In this document: piece by piece, positions 35,216-42,379 of the stretch
How the letters are laid out: every line of letters starts with the position of its first letter
Position numbering within the stretch: the stretch's first letter is position 1
Source: Nocardia concava NBRC 100430
GTDB taxonomy: Bacteria > Actinomycetota > Actinomycetes > Mycobacteriales > Mycobacteriaceae
Assembly (NCBI RefSeq): GCF_000308815.1
Contig: NZ_BAFX01000017.1
Location: forward strand, 62,001 to 126,000
Direction of reading: 5' to 3'
Length of the DNA stretch: 64,000 nt
The notes under the pieces: model-generated
Database searches by the model: none
What the model was told of the DNA's origin: nothing
Seen by the model: only the letters and a program-made list of their open reading frames with translations
Program-made: the position numbers and the translations under genes

Positions 35216-35467
35216 ATGGTTACCGCAATCATCTGTGTCGCGATCGTGCTGCTCGCCTTGTGCGGCGTCAGCATTCTGTCCATGCGCGGCAGACCACGCC
35301 GCCCTCGCGGAAGCCGCAGCAAAAGCTGGGGTTACGGCTCAGCCATCGGCTTCACCGGCTTCGGCTCGACCGACTCCGGCGGTAGTCACGGCCACGGCTG
35401 CGGCGGGGGACACAGCGGTTGCGGCGGAGGCAGCGGGTGCGGTGGCGGTGGCTGCGGTGGCGGCTAA
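35216..35467 (+). CDS. Small membrane protein with Cys/Gly/His-rich tail
   Basis: An 83-residue protein: one N-terminal hydrophobic segment (MVTAIICVAIVLLALCGV), a basic stretch (RGRPRRPRGSRSK), then a tail of almost only Gly, Ser, Cys and His, with five cysteines in CGGG-type spacing (HGHGCGGGHSGCGGG). It has a strong GGGAGGAG site. The tail resembles those of TIGR04222-type membrane proteins, and the convergent neighbour is a GRDP-like protein often seen with them. It might bind metal or be cross-linked. Its stop overlaps the neighbour's stop by four bases. Confidence 0.65.
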   Translation: MVTAIICVAIVLLALCGVSILSMRGRPRRPRGSRSKSWGYGSAIGFTGFGSTDSGGSHGHGCGGGHSGCGGGSGCGGGGCGGG

Positions 35468-35949
35468 CCCGCCCGCAGCGCCGCCTCGATGGAGTGGACT
35501 CTATCCGCGGGGACACCCCACGGATGGTCCACTCCCACAACGCTGTCCAGATCCCACAGCACGCACTGCTCGCCCGGCCGGGCCACGAACGACCAGGCGA
35601 CCACGGTGCGTCCCAACTGCTCTGCCATCGGGCCACCCGATCCCGTGCCCTCCCCGTCGGGGAAGTGGTGCAGAAACCGGCCGTACGCGCTCTCGCAGAA
35701 CGCCGCATACCGCTTGGTGCACAAGATGAGTCCGTGCCAAGCCTCGTCCACCGCATGCGACGGCATCCCGATCACCTTGCCGTCCCGCATGGCGGCCCCA
35801 CAACACCGCAGCCACTGCCGCAGCCCGGACTCCACCAGCTCCCGCGGCTCCCACGGACAGGTCTTGAACACGGCCTCCGGCAACACCAGCGCGTCCACGG
35901 CCCGATTGATCTGTTCGGGTCGTGGACGCCGGGAACGGTTCAGCAGCAT
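35464..35949 (-). CDS. GRDP-like (glycine-rich domain protein-type) protein
   Basis: A 161-residue protein with the pattern MPSHAVDEAWHGLILCTKRYAAFC and GRFLHHFPDGE, characteristic of the GRDP/DUF1399-type family, which is shared with plants and found in actinobacteria beside Cys/Gly-rich membrane proteins. The conserved His, Asp/Glu and Trp residues suggest a binding or catalytic centre, but the function is unknown. It starts four bases after the TerC gene and converges on the Cys/Gly-rich gene. Confidence 0.6.
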   Translation of the reverse strand: MLLNRSRRPRPEQINRAVDALVLPEAVFKTCPWEPRELVESGLRQWLRCCGAAMRDGKVIGMPSHAVDEAWHGLILCTKRYAAFCESAYGRFLHHFPDGEGTGSGGPMAEQLGRTVVAWSFVARPGEQCVLWDLDSVVGVDHPWGVPADRVHSIEAALRAG

Positions 35950-35953
35950 GGTT

Positions 35954-36985
35954 TCACGCTACGTCGAGATCGGCTTCCTGGTCGCGGGTCGCGCGGAGAC
36001 TGGTGACGGTCACCGTGGCCAGGACCACCACGATCACGAGAAGTGAAGCGACGGTCGGGATCTGGGGGACGCCGTTCCAGATGCCGTGGGCCCAGTGCAG
36101 GACCAACTTCACGCCGATGAAGGCGAGGATGGCGGCCAGGCCGTAGGCGAGGTGGACCAGGCGGGAGAGGGCGGCGTGCAGGACGAAATACAGTGCGCGC
36201 AGGCCGAGCAGGGCGAAGGCGTTGGTGGCGAAGACCAGGAACGGGTCGCCGGTGACGCCGTAGACGGCGGGAACCGAGTCGACGGCGAAGACCACGTCGG
36301 TGGCCATGACCGCGCCGACCACCAGGGCCAGCGGGGTCAGGGCGCGGCGCAGCCTCGAGGGCTGGGCCGGATCCGGTTCGGTGACCACCATTTTGGTGCC
36401 GCGGTAGTCGTCGGTGACGGGCCAGAAGCGGCGCAGCAGGCGGACCGACTTCATGCTGGAGATGTCGACGTCCTGCTCGTGCCCGCTGAGCGCGTCGGCC
36501 AGCAGCTTCACGGCGGTGACCAGCAGGATCAGGCCGAACAGCAGGAACGCCCAGTCCAGCGTGGCCAGGGCCGCCGCGCCGAGGGCGATGAAAATGCCGC
36601 GCAGCACCAGCGCGCCGGCGATGCCGTAGAGCAGCACTCGCTGGGCCAGCGCGGCCGGGACCGCGAACGCCGACAGCAGCAGCATGAAGATGAACAGGTT
36701 GTCCACCGACAGCGACTTCTCCAGCAGATACCCGGTGAAGAACTCCATGGCGGGGGAGCCGCCGTTGTTGAACCAGAGGAACACGCCGAACGCGATCGGC
36801 AGCGCGATATAGAAGACGGTCCAGCCGATCGCCTCCCGCATGGACACCTCGTGCGGGCGGCGGGTGAGCGCGAAGTCGAGAATCAGCAGCGCCAGCACCG
36901 CGATGATGGTTCCGCCCCACAACCAGGGCGTACCGACGGTATCGATGGTGGTGGAACTGGCGAGAACGGACAGGGTGGGACTCAT
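35954..36985 (-). CDS. TerC-family membrane protein, probable manganese exporter
   Basis: A 343-residue protein with about nine hydrophobic segments and TerC hallmarks: EKSLSVDNLFIFMLLLSAF and MATDVVFAVDSVPAVYG, each with acidic residues within membrane segments, and FVLHAALSRLVHLAYGLA. TerC/Alx proteins move Mn2+ out of the cytoplasm or load it into exported enzymes. A yybP-ykoY-type leader directly upstream supports manganese control. The GRDP-like gene follows by four bases and may be co-transcribed. Confidence 0.87.
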   Translation of the reverse strand: MSPTLSVLASSTTIDTVGTPWLWGGTIIAVLALLILDFALTRRPHEVSMREAIGWTVFYIALPIAFGVFLWFNNGGSPAMEFFTGYLLEKSLSVDNLFIFMLLLSAFAVPAALAQRVLLYGIAGALVLRGIFIALGAAALATLDWAFLLFGLILLVTAVKLLADALSGHEQDVDISSMKSVRLLRRFWPVTDDYRGTKMVVTEPDPAQPSRLRRALTPLALVVGAVMATDVVFAVDSVPAVYGVTGDPFLVFATNAFALLGLRALYFVLHAALSRLVHLAYGLAAILAFIGVKLVLHWAHGIWNGVPQIPTVASLLVIVVVLATVTVTSLRATRDQEADLDVA

Positions 36986-37009
36986 GGGACCTCCTCGGGC
37001 ATGGGAAAC

Positions 37010-37113
37010 CAGCCGAGGTCTCCTTCACCCTGTCCATGGGCAACCATCCGGGGGACGCGGCGGCGCGACCCGTACTGACCGGAGTGATTTTGGGAAGTAC
37101 TCCCCTCTAGCCC
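37010..37113 (-). promoter_or_regulatory. yybP-ykoY (manganese) riboswitch upstream of terC-like gene
   Basis: Read on the minus strand, the leader has the two conserved blocks of this class: GAGGGGAGTAC (about 37107-37097) and GGGTGAAGGAGACC (about 37031-37018), separated by a variable arm with GGTCAGTACGGG and CCCCCGG. GCT-A-GAGG before the first block can pair with CCTCGGC after the second to make the closing helix P1. It lies 25-130 bases before the TerC start, the commonest partner of this riboswitch. Mn2+ binding is expected from the class. Confidence 0.75.
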
Positions 37114-37161
37114 GACAGAGTAGCCGACCCTTACCTGCTGAGTCCACCCGACACGCGTGGC

Positions 37162-37590
37162 TCAGCGCGGTGTGAGCACAACCACGGCAATCGGCCGCGA
37201 GGTCATCTTCTGATACTGCGTGTACCGCCCCTGATTCACCTTGTCCACGAGCTGGAACCGCCGCGCGTACTCCGGATCCTCGGGATAGGTGGCCGTAGCG
37301 GTGACCAGAATCCGCTTGGTCCCGACCTGAATCTCGCAGTCCCCCTTGGCCTTCACATTCGCCAGCCACCCCGGCGGCCGCGGCGACCCGCCATTGGACG
37401 CGGTAACCAAGTAATCCTGACCGTCGCGGGCATAGGTCAACGCATTGGTGCGCTCCTGACCGGTCTTCCGCCCGATCGTCCGCAACAACAGCGTCGGGTT
37501 ACCGAACAGCAGCCGATGCCCGACCACCCCGTTGCTGTTCTCGTAGAGCCACTGATGCGCTTTCAGCACATTCACGAACAGTCCCGCCAT
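37162..37590 (-). CDS. F420-dependent nitroreductase-like protein (DDN family)
   Basis: A 142-residue protein of the deazaflavin-dependent nitroreductase family: LLLRTIGRKTGQERTNALTY binds the cofactor tail, followed by YLVTASNGGSPRPPGWLANV. Members use reduced F420 to reduce quinones and nitro compounds, at or near the membrane. The start at 37590 has AGGAGG eight bases upstream. It is transcribed towards the riboswitch, whose 5' end lies about 50 bases beyond its stop. Confidence 0.85.
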   Translation of the reverse strand: MAGLFVNVLKAHQWLYENSNGVVGHRLLFGNPTLLLRTIGRKTGQERTNALTYARDGQDYLVTASNGGSPRPPGWLANVKAKGDCEIQVGTKRILVTATATYPEDPEYARRFQLVDKVNQGRYTQYQKMTSRPIAVVVLTPR

Positions 37591-37723
37591 CGCCCGCCTC
37601 CTGTGGTTGTGGTCCCCGCCCACATTAACGCTTCACGATTCGATCACGATCCTGTGGATACGTTTCCCGGCAATTGCGCCCGAGATTCCGAAACTCGCAC
37701 CACAACAAAAGGATTCATCCAGC

Positions 37724-38098
37724 ATGACCACCGCCCTCGCCACCCCGATCAAACCCCGCAACCCGGTCCTGGTGTGGCTGGTCTGGCCCCTGCTCACCCT
37801 CGGCATCTACTTCCTCGTCTGGTACTACAAGATCCACAAGGAAATGGCCGAACTCCGCCGCGACCCCGAGGCCCCGGTAGTCGGCCCCCTCCTGGTCATG
37901 CTCCTCCTCTCCTGGACCGGCATCGCCGCCATCATCAGCTTCTGGCGCACCGGCACCCGAATCCGCCAGTCCCAAGAGGCCGCAGGCCTCGAGGGCACCT
38001 GCAACCCCGTCCTCGGCTTCCTCCTCAACTTCGTCTTCGGCCTCGGCATCCTCTACTACCAGCTCGAACTCAACAAGATCGCAGACCGCCACGCCTGA
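37724..38098 (+). CDS. DUF4234 membrane protein
   Basis: A 124-residue protein with three hydrophobic segments and the DUF4234 pattern: NPVLVWLVWPLLTLGIYFLVWYYK, KEMAELRRDP, and QEAAGLEGTCNPVLGFLL, ending in YQLELNKI. Function unknown. The start at 37724 gives the family N-terminus. A strong hairpin follows, then the tRNA gene. Confidence 0.75.
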   Translation: MTTALATPIKPRNPVLVWLVWPLLTLGIYFLVWYYKIHKEMAELRRDPEAPVVGPLLVMLLLSWTGIAAIISFWRTGTRIRQSQEAAGLEGTCNPVLGFLLNFVFGLGILYYQLELNKIADRHA

Positions 38099-38105
38099 TC
38101 GTCGA

Positions 38106-38136
38106 GTGTCCTGCCCCCTTCCCCGGGGCAGGACAC
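38106..38136 (+). terminator. Hairpin after DUF4234 gene
   Basis: GTGTCCTGCCCC (38106-38117) pairs perfectly with GGGGCAGGACAC (38125-38136) around a 7-base loop, eight bases after the stop. Confidence 0.75.
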
Positions 38137-38214
38137 CCCCGCGTTCCCCGCGCCCAAGTAGGCATTCCCCCGTGGCTCGCGGTAACATCGCGACGCCCGC
38201 GCAAGCCGCGGCCC

Positions 38215-38288
38215 GGGGCGGTAGCTCAGTCGGTTAGAGCCGTGGACTCATAATCCATTGGTCGCGGGTTCGAGCCCCGCCCGCCCCA
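38215..38288 (+). tRNA. tRNA with CAT anticodon (elongator Met, or Ile2)
   Basis: A full cloverleaf is seen: acceptor GGGGCGG/CCGCCCC with discriminator A, D arm GCTC/GAGC, anticodon stem GTGGA/TCCAT, loop CTCATAA with anticodon CAT at 38249-38251, variable loop TGGTC, and T arm GCGGG-TTCGAGC-CCCGC. No CCA is encoded. The TTGGTC after the anticodon stem resembles Ile2 tRNAs, where C34 becomes lysidine, so Met against Ile2 is left open. It is not the initiator. Confidence 0.9.
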
Positions 38289-38627
38289 CTCCAGGTCCCT
38301 GTGCAGCGGCCCGCCGCCTCATCGAGATGCAGAACGATCGGGATGGTCCGGGGACGAAACTCGAACGCGTGCAGGCGAAGTGGTAGGGCTTGGCGGCGGG
38401 ATCTCACGGGCTGAGATAGATTCAGGGTGATTTTGGTGGGGGTTCGGGTGGGTGGGCATGATCGGGGTATGGCCACGTTGTTGCTGACGCGTCGGCTGTT
38501 CGTGGATTTTCACCAGGTGACCACGTCCGGCTGTCGCTGAACCGGAATTCGCTTGATTGTGCGGTGCTCGTGCGCGCCGTCGCGGCCGGTGCCGTGTCTT
38601 TCCCTCACTTCACGTTGGAGTTCATCC
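38289..38627 (+). other. 339-base stretch between tRNA and binding-protein gene
   Basis: No gene is supported here; short frames on both strands lack start sites and resemblance. No copy of the tRNA 3' end was seen that would mark an integrated element. The last part should hold the promoter and ribosome site (GGAG near 38617) of the binding-protein gene. Confidence 0.4.
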
Positions 38628-39716
38628 ATGCCCCGTTTCACCGCGGTCGCGGCCGCTGCCGTCCTGTCCTGCGCATTGCTGACAACCGGCTGCTCGCAGT
38701 CGAATTCGAGCTCGAGCGGCACCACCGCCACGCCGTCGGTCGGGCAGGCCAGCGGGCCGAAGCCCGCACCTTTCGCGAACGGCCCGGTCAAGATCGCTCT
38801 GGTCGTGCAGAGCGGCGCCGGTGACTACTTCGAGCAGTGGGGGAACGGGGCGAAGGCGCAGGCGAAGGCGCTCGGGATCGACCTGACCCTGTACGACGCG
38901 CAAGCCGACAACGCCAAGCAGGCCACCGACCTGACGCAGGCCATCAACTCGGGGGCGAGCGCGATCATCATCGATCACGGGTTCCCGGCCACGGTCGGGC
39001 CGCTGATCGATCAGGCTGTCGCCAAGGGCATCACGGTTGTCACCTATGACGTCGAGACCAGTAATCCGAAGGTGATCAGAACCGAGCAGAGCGACGCCGA
39101 TATCGCCAAGGCCGCGCTCGGTGCGCTGGAGTCCGCGATCGGCAAGAACGTGCCGGTCGGCTATGTGAGCGTGGCCGGATACGCGTCGCTGGATCGCCGT
39201 GACGCGGTGTGGCAGCAGACCAAGACGGCAGCCGAGTGGACCGAGGTGTTCAAGGTCGGCAAGGTGACCGCTTCGACCGCCACGGACAGCGTGCCGCTGG
39301 TCAATGCCGCGCTGGCCCAGCATCCGGAGGTGAAGGGCATCTTCGCGCCCTATGACGAGCTGGCCAAGGGCGCGACGCTCGCGGTCCAGAACAGGCATCT
39401 GGAGGGCCAGGTGAAGGTGGTCGGCGCGGATATCTCCAACGCCGACATCCAGCTCATCACCGCCGACAACAGCCCGTGGGTGGGCACCGCCGGAACCGAC
39501 CCGTCGGCGGTCGGCGCGGCCGTCGTGCGCACCGCGGCACTGCAGCTCGCCGGACAGCTCGACAAGCCGAGCGTCGAATTCCCGGCCGTAGCGATCACAC
39601 GAGACCTCTTGGTGTCCAAGAAGATCACGAACATGGACCAACTCCGCAGAGCAGTTCCCGACCTGAACCTCGCTCAGGTCAGCGTCGCCAACTGGATCCC
39701 GGTCGTCTCGTACTGA
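38628..39716 (+). CDS. Sugar-type ABC substrate-binding lipoprotein, no partner genes
   Basis: A 362-residue RbsB-type periplasmic-binding fold protein: signal with lipobox ALLTTGC (lipidated C22), Ser/Thr-rich linker, then VKIALVVQSGAGDYFEQWGNGAKAQ-type opening, AINSGASAIIIDHG, and the hinge motif VKVVGADISNADIQLI. Such proteins hand sugars to an ABC importer or act as sensors. No permease or ATPase gene is next to it, so the transporter must be elsewhere or the protein serves another role. The ATG follows GGAG. Confidence 0.78.
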   Translation: MPRFTAVAAAAVLSCALLTTGCSQSNSSSSGTTATPSVGQASGPKPAPFANGPVKIALVVQSGAGDYFEQWGNGAKAQAKALGIDLTLYDAQADNAKQATDLTQAINSGASAIIIDHGFPATVGPLIDQAVAKGITVVTYDVETSNPKVIRTEQSDADIAKAALGALESAIGKNVPVGYVSVAGYASLDRRDAVWQQTKTAAEWTEVFKVGKVTASTATDSVPLVNAALAQHPEVKGIFAPYDELAKGATLAVQNRHLEGQVKVVGADISNADIQLITADNSPWVGTAGTDPSAVGAAVVRTAALQLAGQLDKPSVEFPAVAITRDLLVSKKITNMDQLRRAVPDLNLAQVSVANWIPVVSY

Positions 39717-39770
39717 TATGACCACAACGCCGTTCACGAACGCTCGCGACGAGGCCGGCGAGAAGGTTGA

Positions 39771-40394
39771 TCAATCAGCGACCGGGACCGAATTGCCGAA
39801 CTGGGCGATTCGCTCTTGTTCGAGCTCTCGGAGGCGGGCTTCGGCTTCTGGATCATGGGGGACCACACCGAGATCCGTGCGTAGGGCGCGGCGTTGCAGC
39901 CAGACGCCGGCCGACACCGGGCCGTCGAACCAGTGGAAGAGTTCGTCGATGGTGGCCGGGCTGTCCGGGCCGTGCAGGGCGCGTAATGCGCTGTAGCCCT
40001 GGCCGAGGCAGTCGTTCAGTACGACGGCTACGGCCAAAGCGGGTTCGGGGAGAACCATCTGGGCCTTCGAGAACAAGTCGCGATATGTCGAGCGCGCCGG
40101 TTCGAGTTGGTCGGGGATGGAGATCGTGCTGTCACGTTTCAGGTCGGCGAGATGATCGCGGACGATGGTCCGGTAGTGCCGCGCTGCTGTGTTGAGTTCG
40201 GCGTACAGTGCCTGCTTCTGCTCCTGGGTCGCCAGGCTGATGGCTTCTTGTCGCTCGTCTTTGCGTTGTAGGCGTTGGATTTCGGCGTCGAGGCGCTTGC
40301 CGCGCAGCGCGGCGAGCTGAGTCAAGGCTGCCGCGCTCACAGTGCCCAGCACGCCTACGACGGCGACTCCCAAACCCATCAGGTCCGTACTCAT
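39771..40394 (-). CDS. Membrane-anchored coiled-coil protein, unknown
   Basis: A 207-residue protein with one N-terminal hydrophobic segment (LMGLGVAVVGVLGTVSAAAL), a charged coiled coil (KRLDAEIQRLQRKDERQEAI), and a helical C-terminal part with YRDLFSKAQMVLP and FHWFDGPVSAGVW. Similar proteins are common in actinobacteria without known role. It converges on the binding-protein gene with 54 bases between the stops. Confidence 0.6.
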   Translation of the reverse strand: MSTDLMGLGVAVVGVLGTVSAAALTQLAALRGKRLDAEIQRLQRKDERQEAISLATQEQKQALYAELNTAARHYRTIVRDHLADLKRDSTISIPDQLEPARSTYRDLFSKAQMVLPEPALAVAVVLNDCLGQGYSALRALHGPDSPATIDELFHWFDGPVSAGVWLQRRALRTDLGVVPHDPEAEARLRELEQERIAQFGNSVPVAD

Positions 40395-40576
40395 GCAATG
40401 GATTATTGGCCAAATCCCAACTCGCTGGAGGCGTGTCAGCGGTGGTGTCAGGGAGGCGTCAGCCCGGTATCAGGGACGGGGGTGAGAGTAGTCCACATGA
40501 ACAGCGCGGGACCACGACAGAGCGGGACCGAGAAGCGTTCGGACACTGAATGATTCACAAGAATTAGGAGAATGCC

Positions 40577-41206
40577 ATGAACACCTTCCAGACCTCCGGC
40601 CCGATCTTCGTCAACGTCGACTCGCTGGTCGGCAATGTCACCGTGATCGCCTCCGATCGCAAGGACGCCGTCGTCGGGATTCTGCCGACCGATCCGGCGA
40701 AGAAGGCTGATGTGAAGGCCGCCGCGCAGGTGCAGGTCGAGTTCGTCGACGGGGTGCTGAGCGTGTGGACGCCGAAGAATTGGCGGCCGTTCGGTGGGAA
40801 GTCGTCGATCGAGGTGACCATCGAGGTGCCCGCCGGGTCGCAGGTGAAGGCCGCCGATGGGGTGGGGCAGCTGCGCGGTGTGGGAGCGCTGGGCGAGGCC
40901 GAGTTGGAGATGGCCTTCGGTGACATCGTCGTCGAGAGCCCGCTGGGGTCGGTGAGTGCCAAGACCAGCAAGGGGGACATTCATATCGGTGAGGCCGTCG
41001 ATGGGGTGCTGAAGCTGGAGACCGCCACCGGCGATCTGGTGGTCGGGATCAGCGCGGGTAGCGCGGCGGTGCTGGAGCACGAGGCCGGTAACGGTGCGGT
41101 GCACAACCAGCTGCTGCCGGTCGGCCAGAAGAACGGCGGCACCGTGCACGTCTACGCGAAGAACTCCTACGGTAACGTCGTCATCGGCCACGCGACGGCC
41201 GCATGA
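40577..41206 (+). CDS. DUF4097-type beta-strand repeat protein
   Basis: A 209-residue protein made of short repeated beta strands (VNVDSLVGNVTVIASDR, GDIVVESPLGSVSAKTSKGDIHI, ATGDLVVGISAGSA), as in DUF4097/toastrack domains. No signal peptide is seen, so it is probably cytoplasmic. In other bacteria such domains accompany sensor membrane proteins; none is here. It has an AGGAG site and is followed by a hairpin. Function unknown. Confidence 0.72.
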   Translation: MNTFQTSGPIFVNVDSLVGNVTVIASDRKDAVVGILPTDPAKKADVKAAAQVQVEFVDGVLSVWTPKNWRPFGGKSSIEVTIEVPAGSQVKAADGVGQLRGVGALGEAELEMAFGDIVVESPLGSVSAKTSKGDIHIGEAVDGVLKLETATGDLVVGISAGSAAVLEHEAGNGAVHNQLLPVGQKNGGTVHVYAKNSYGNVVIGHATAA

Positions 41207-41233
41207 CATATATGACACCGCAACGTGTGTGGT

Positions 41234-41258
41234 GACGCCCCGTAGTTGCCGGGGCGTC
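41234..41258 (+). terminator. Hairpin after DUF4097 gene
   Basis: GACGCCCCG (41234-41242) pairs perfectly with CGGGGCGTC (41250-41258) around a 7-base loop. Confidence 0.7.
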
Positions 41259-41341
41259 GCCGCACTGTTCGCCCGTTGATCGCCTCCGGTTCATTCGGCA
41301 TCGATATACCTCCTGCGATCTACTTGAACAGGAGTTTGCAG

Positions 41342-42241
41342 GTGTCAGTTTCAGTGCGGCGCAGCGGGATTGTTGTCATGATTTCCGCCGGCCTGCTCGC
41401 GTCCCCATTCCTCGGTTCCGTGGTCGCCGATCATTCGGTGATGTCGGTGCCGTCGGCGGCGGCGAAGCCCGATAAGGGGCAGTCCGCGGACGCTCCTCAC
41501 CTGGCGAGCGTGGTGAATTTCCGGGATCTGGCCGGGACCGGTCAGGGGTACCAGGCGCAGGGCAGCCACCAGCTGAACAAGGGTGTGTTCTACCGTTCGA
41601 ATGCGTTGACGCCCAACGACGCCGACCTGGCGACACTGAATTCGCTGCACCTGAGCTCGGTGTTCGATCTGCGCAGCGCGGACGAAATCGCGCAGAAGGC
41701 GGACCGGGTTCCCGCGGGCGCGGCCTACGTCAATATCCCGATCTTCTCCGGGAATTTGTCCAGCGGTATGCCCGCGTTCAAATCCCCCGATGAGGCGCGG
41801 AAATTCATGCAGGACATCAACAAGTCCTTCGTGACCGACGCCGGTGAGCGCGGCAAGTTTGCCGACCTGCTCACCCAGCTCGCCGACCAGCAGGGCCCGG
41901 CCGTGTTCCACTGCACCGCCGGCAAGGATCGCACCGGCTGGGCGGCCTATCTGCTGCAGAGCATCGCCCGCGTCGACGACGCCACCATCATGAGCGACTA
42001 CCTGCTCAGCAACGACTACCTCTCGGCAAGCAATGCCGCCACCCTGGCGCAGATCAGGGCAGCCAAAGGTGAGGCGGCCGCGGCCATCTACGCGCCGCTG
42101 TTGGGCGTCGACCGCGCCTACCTGCAGGCCGGAATCGACCAGCTGGTCGCCGATTACGGCTCGGTGGACAAGTACCTGAAGGACGGTCTGGGCCTCAACG
42201 GCCACACCATCGAACAGCTGCGCCACAAGCTGATCCAGTGA
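41342..42241 (+). CDS. Secreted tyrosine/lipid phosphatase, PtpB-like
   Basis: A 299-residue exported protein: a signal peptide (about residues 1-35), NFRDLAGTG and VFYRSNAL near the start of the mature part, FDLRSADEI, and the catalytic loop FHCTAGKDRTGWAAYLL, a CX5R phosphatase site with the extra Lys/Asp typical of MptpB. M. tuberculosis PtpB is a secreted dual-specificity and phosphoinositide phosphatase. The GTG start follows AGGAG by seven bases. Single gene closed by a strong hairpin. Confidence 0.85.
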   Translation: MSVSVRRSGIVVMISAGLLASPFLGSVVADHSVMSVPSAAAKPDKGQSADAPHLASVVNFRDLAGTGQGYQAQGSHQLNKGVFYRSNALTPNDADLATLNSLHLSSVFDLRSADEIAQKADRVPAGAAYVNIPIFSGNLSSGMPAFKSPDEARKFMQDINKSFVTDAGERGKFADLLTQLADQQGPAVFHCTAGKDRTGWAAYLLQSIARVDDATIMSDYLLSNDYLSASNAATLAQIRAAKGEAAAAIYAPLLGVDRAYLQAGIDQLVADYGSVDKYLKDGLGLNGHTIEQLRHKLIQ

Positions 42242-42263
42242 CCCGCTGACGGGCAAAGCGATT

Positions 42264-42301
42264 GCCGGGCAACCTGTCTCGATTGGGACAGGTTGCCCGG
42301 C
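42264..42301 (+). terminator. 15-bp perfect hairpin after phosphatase gene
   Basis: GCCGGGCAACCTGTC (42264-42278) pairs perfectly with GACAGGTTGCCCGGC (42287-42301) around an 8-base loop. Confidence 0.8.
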
Positions 42302-42379
42302 CGCACGTACTGGCGGGTTCCGGTGTGTTACAACGGAATTGCCGGTAGTTTTCGTTGCTAACGATCAGGGGGTCCCGGC

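Noticed and set aside
35216..35467. Cys/Gly-rich peptide as a thiazole-type RiPP precursor
   Set aside because: It has a membrane segment rather than a leader peptide, and no cyclodehydratase, YcaO or transport gene adjoins.
38215..39716. Integrated element using the tRNA as attachment site
   Set aside because: No integrase and no repeat of the tRNA 3' end were seen downstream within the window.
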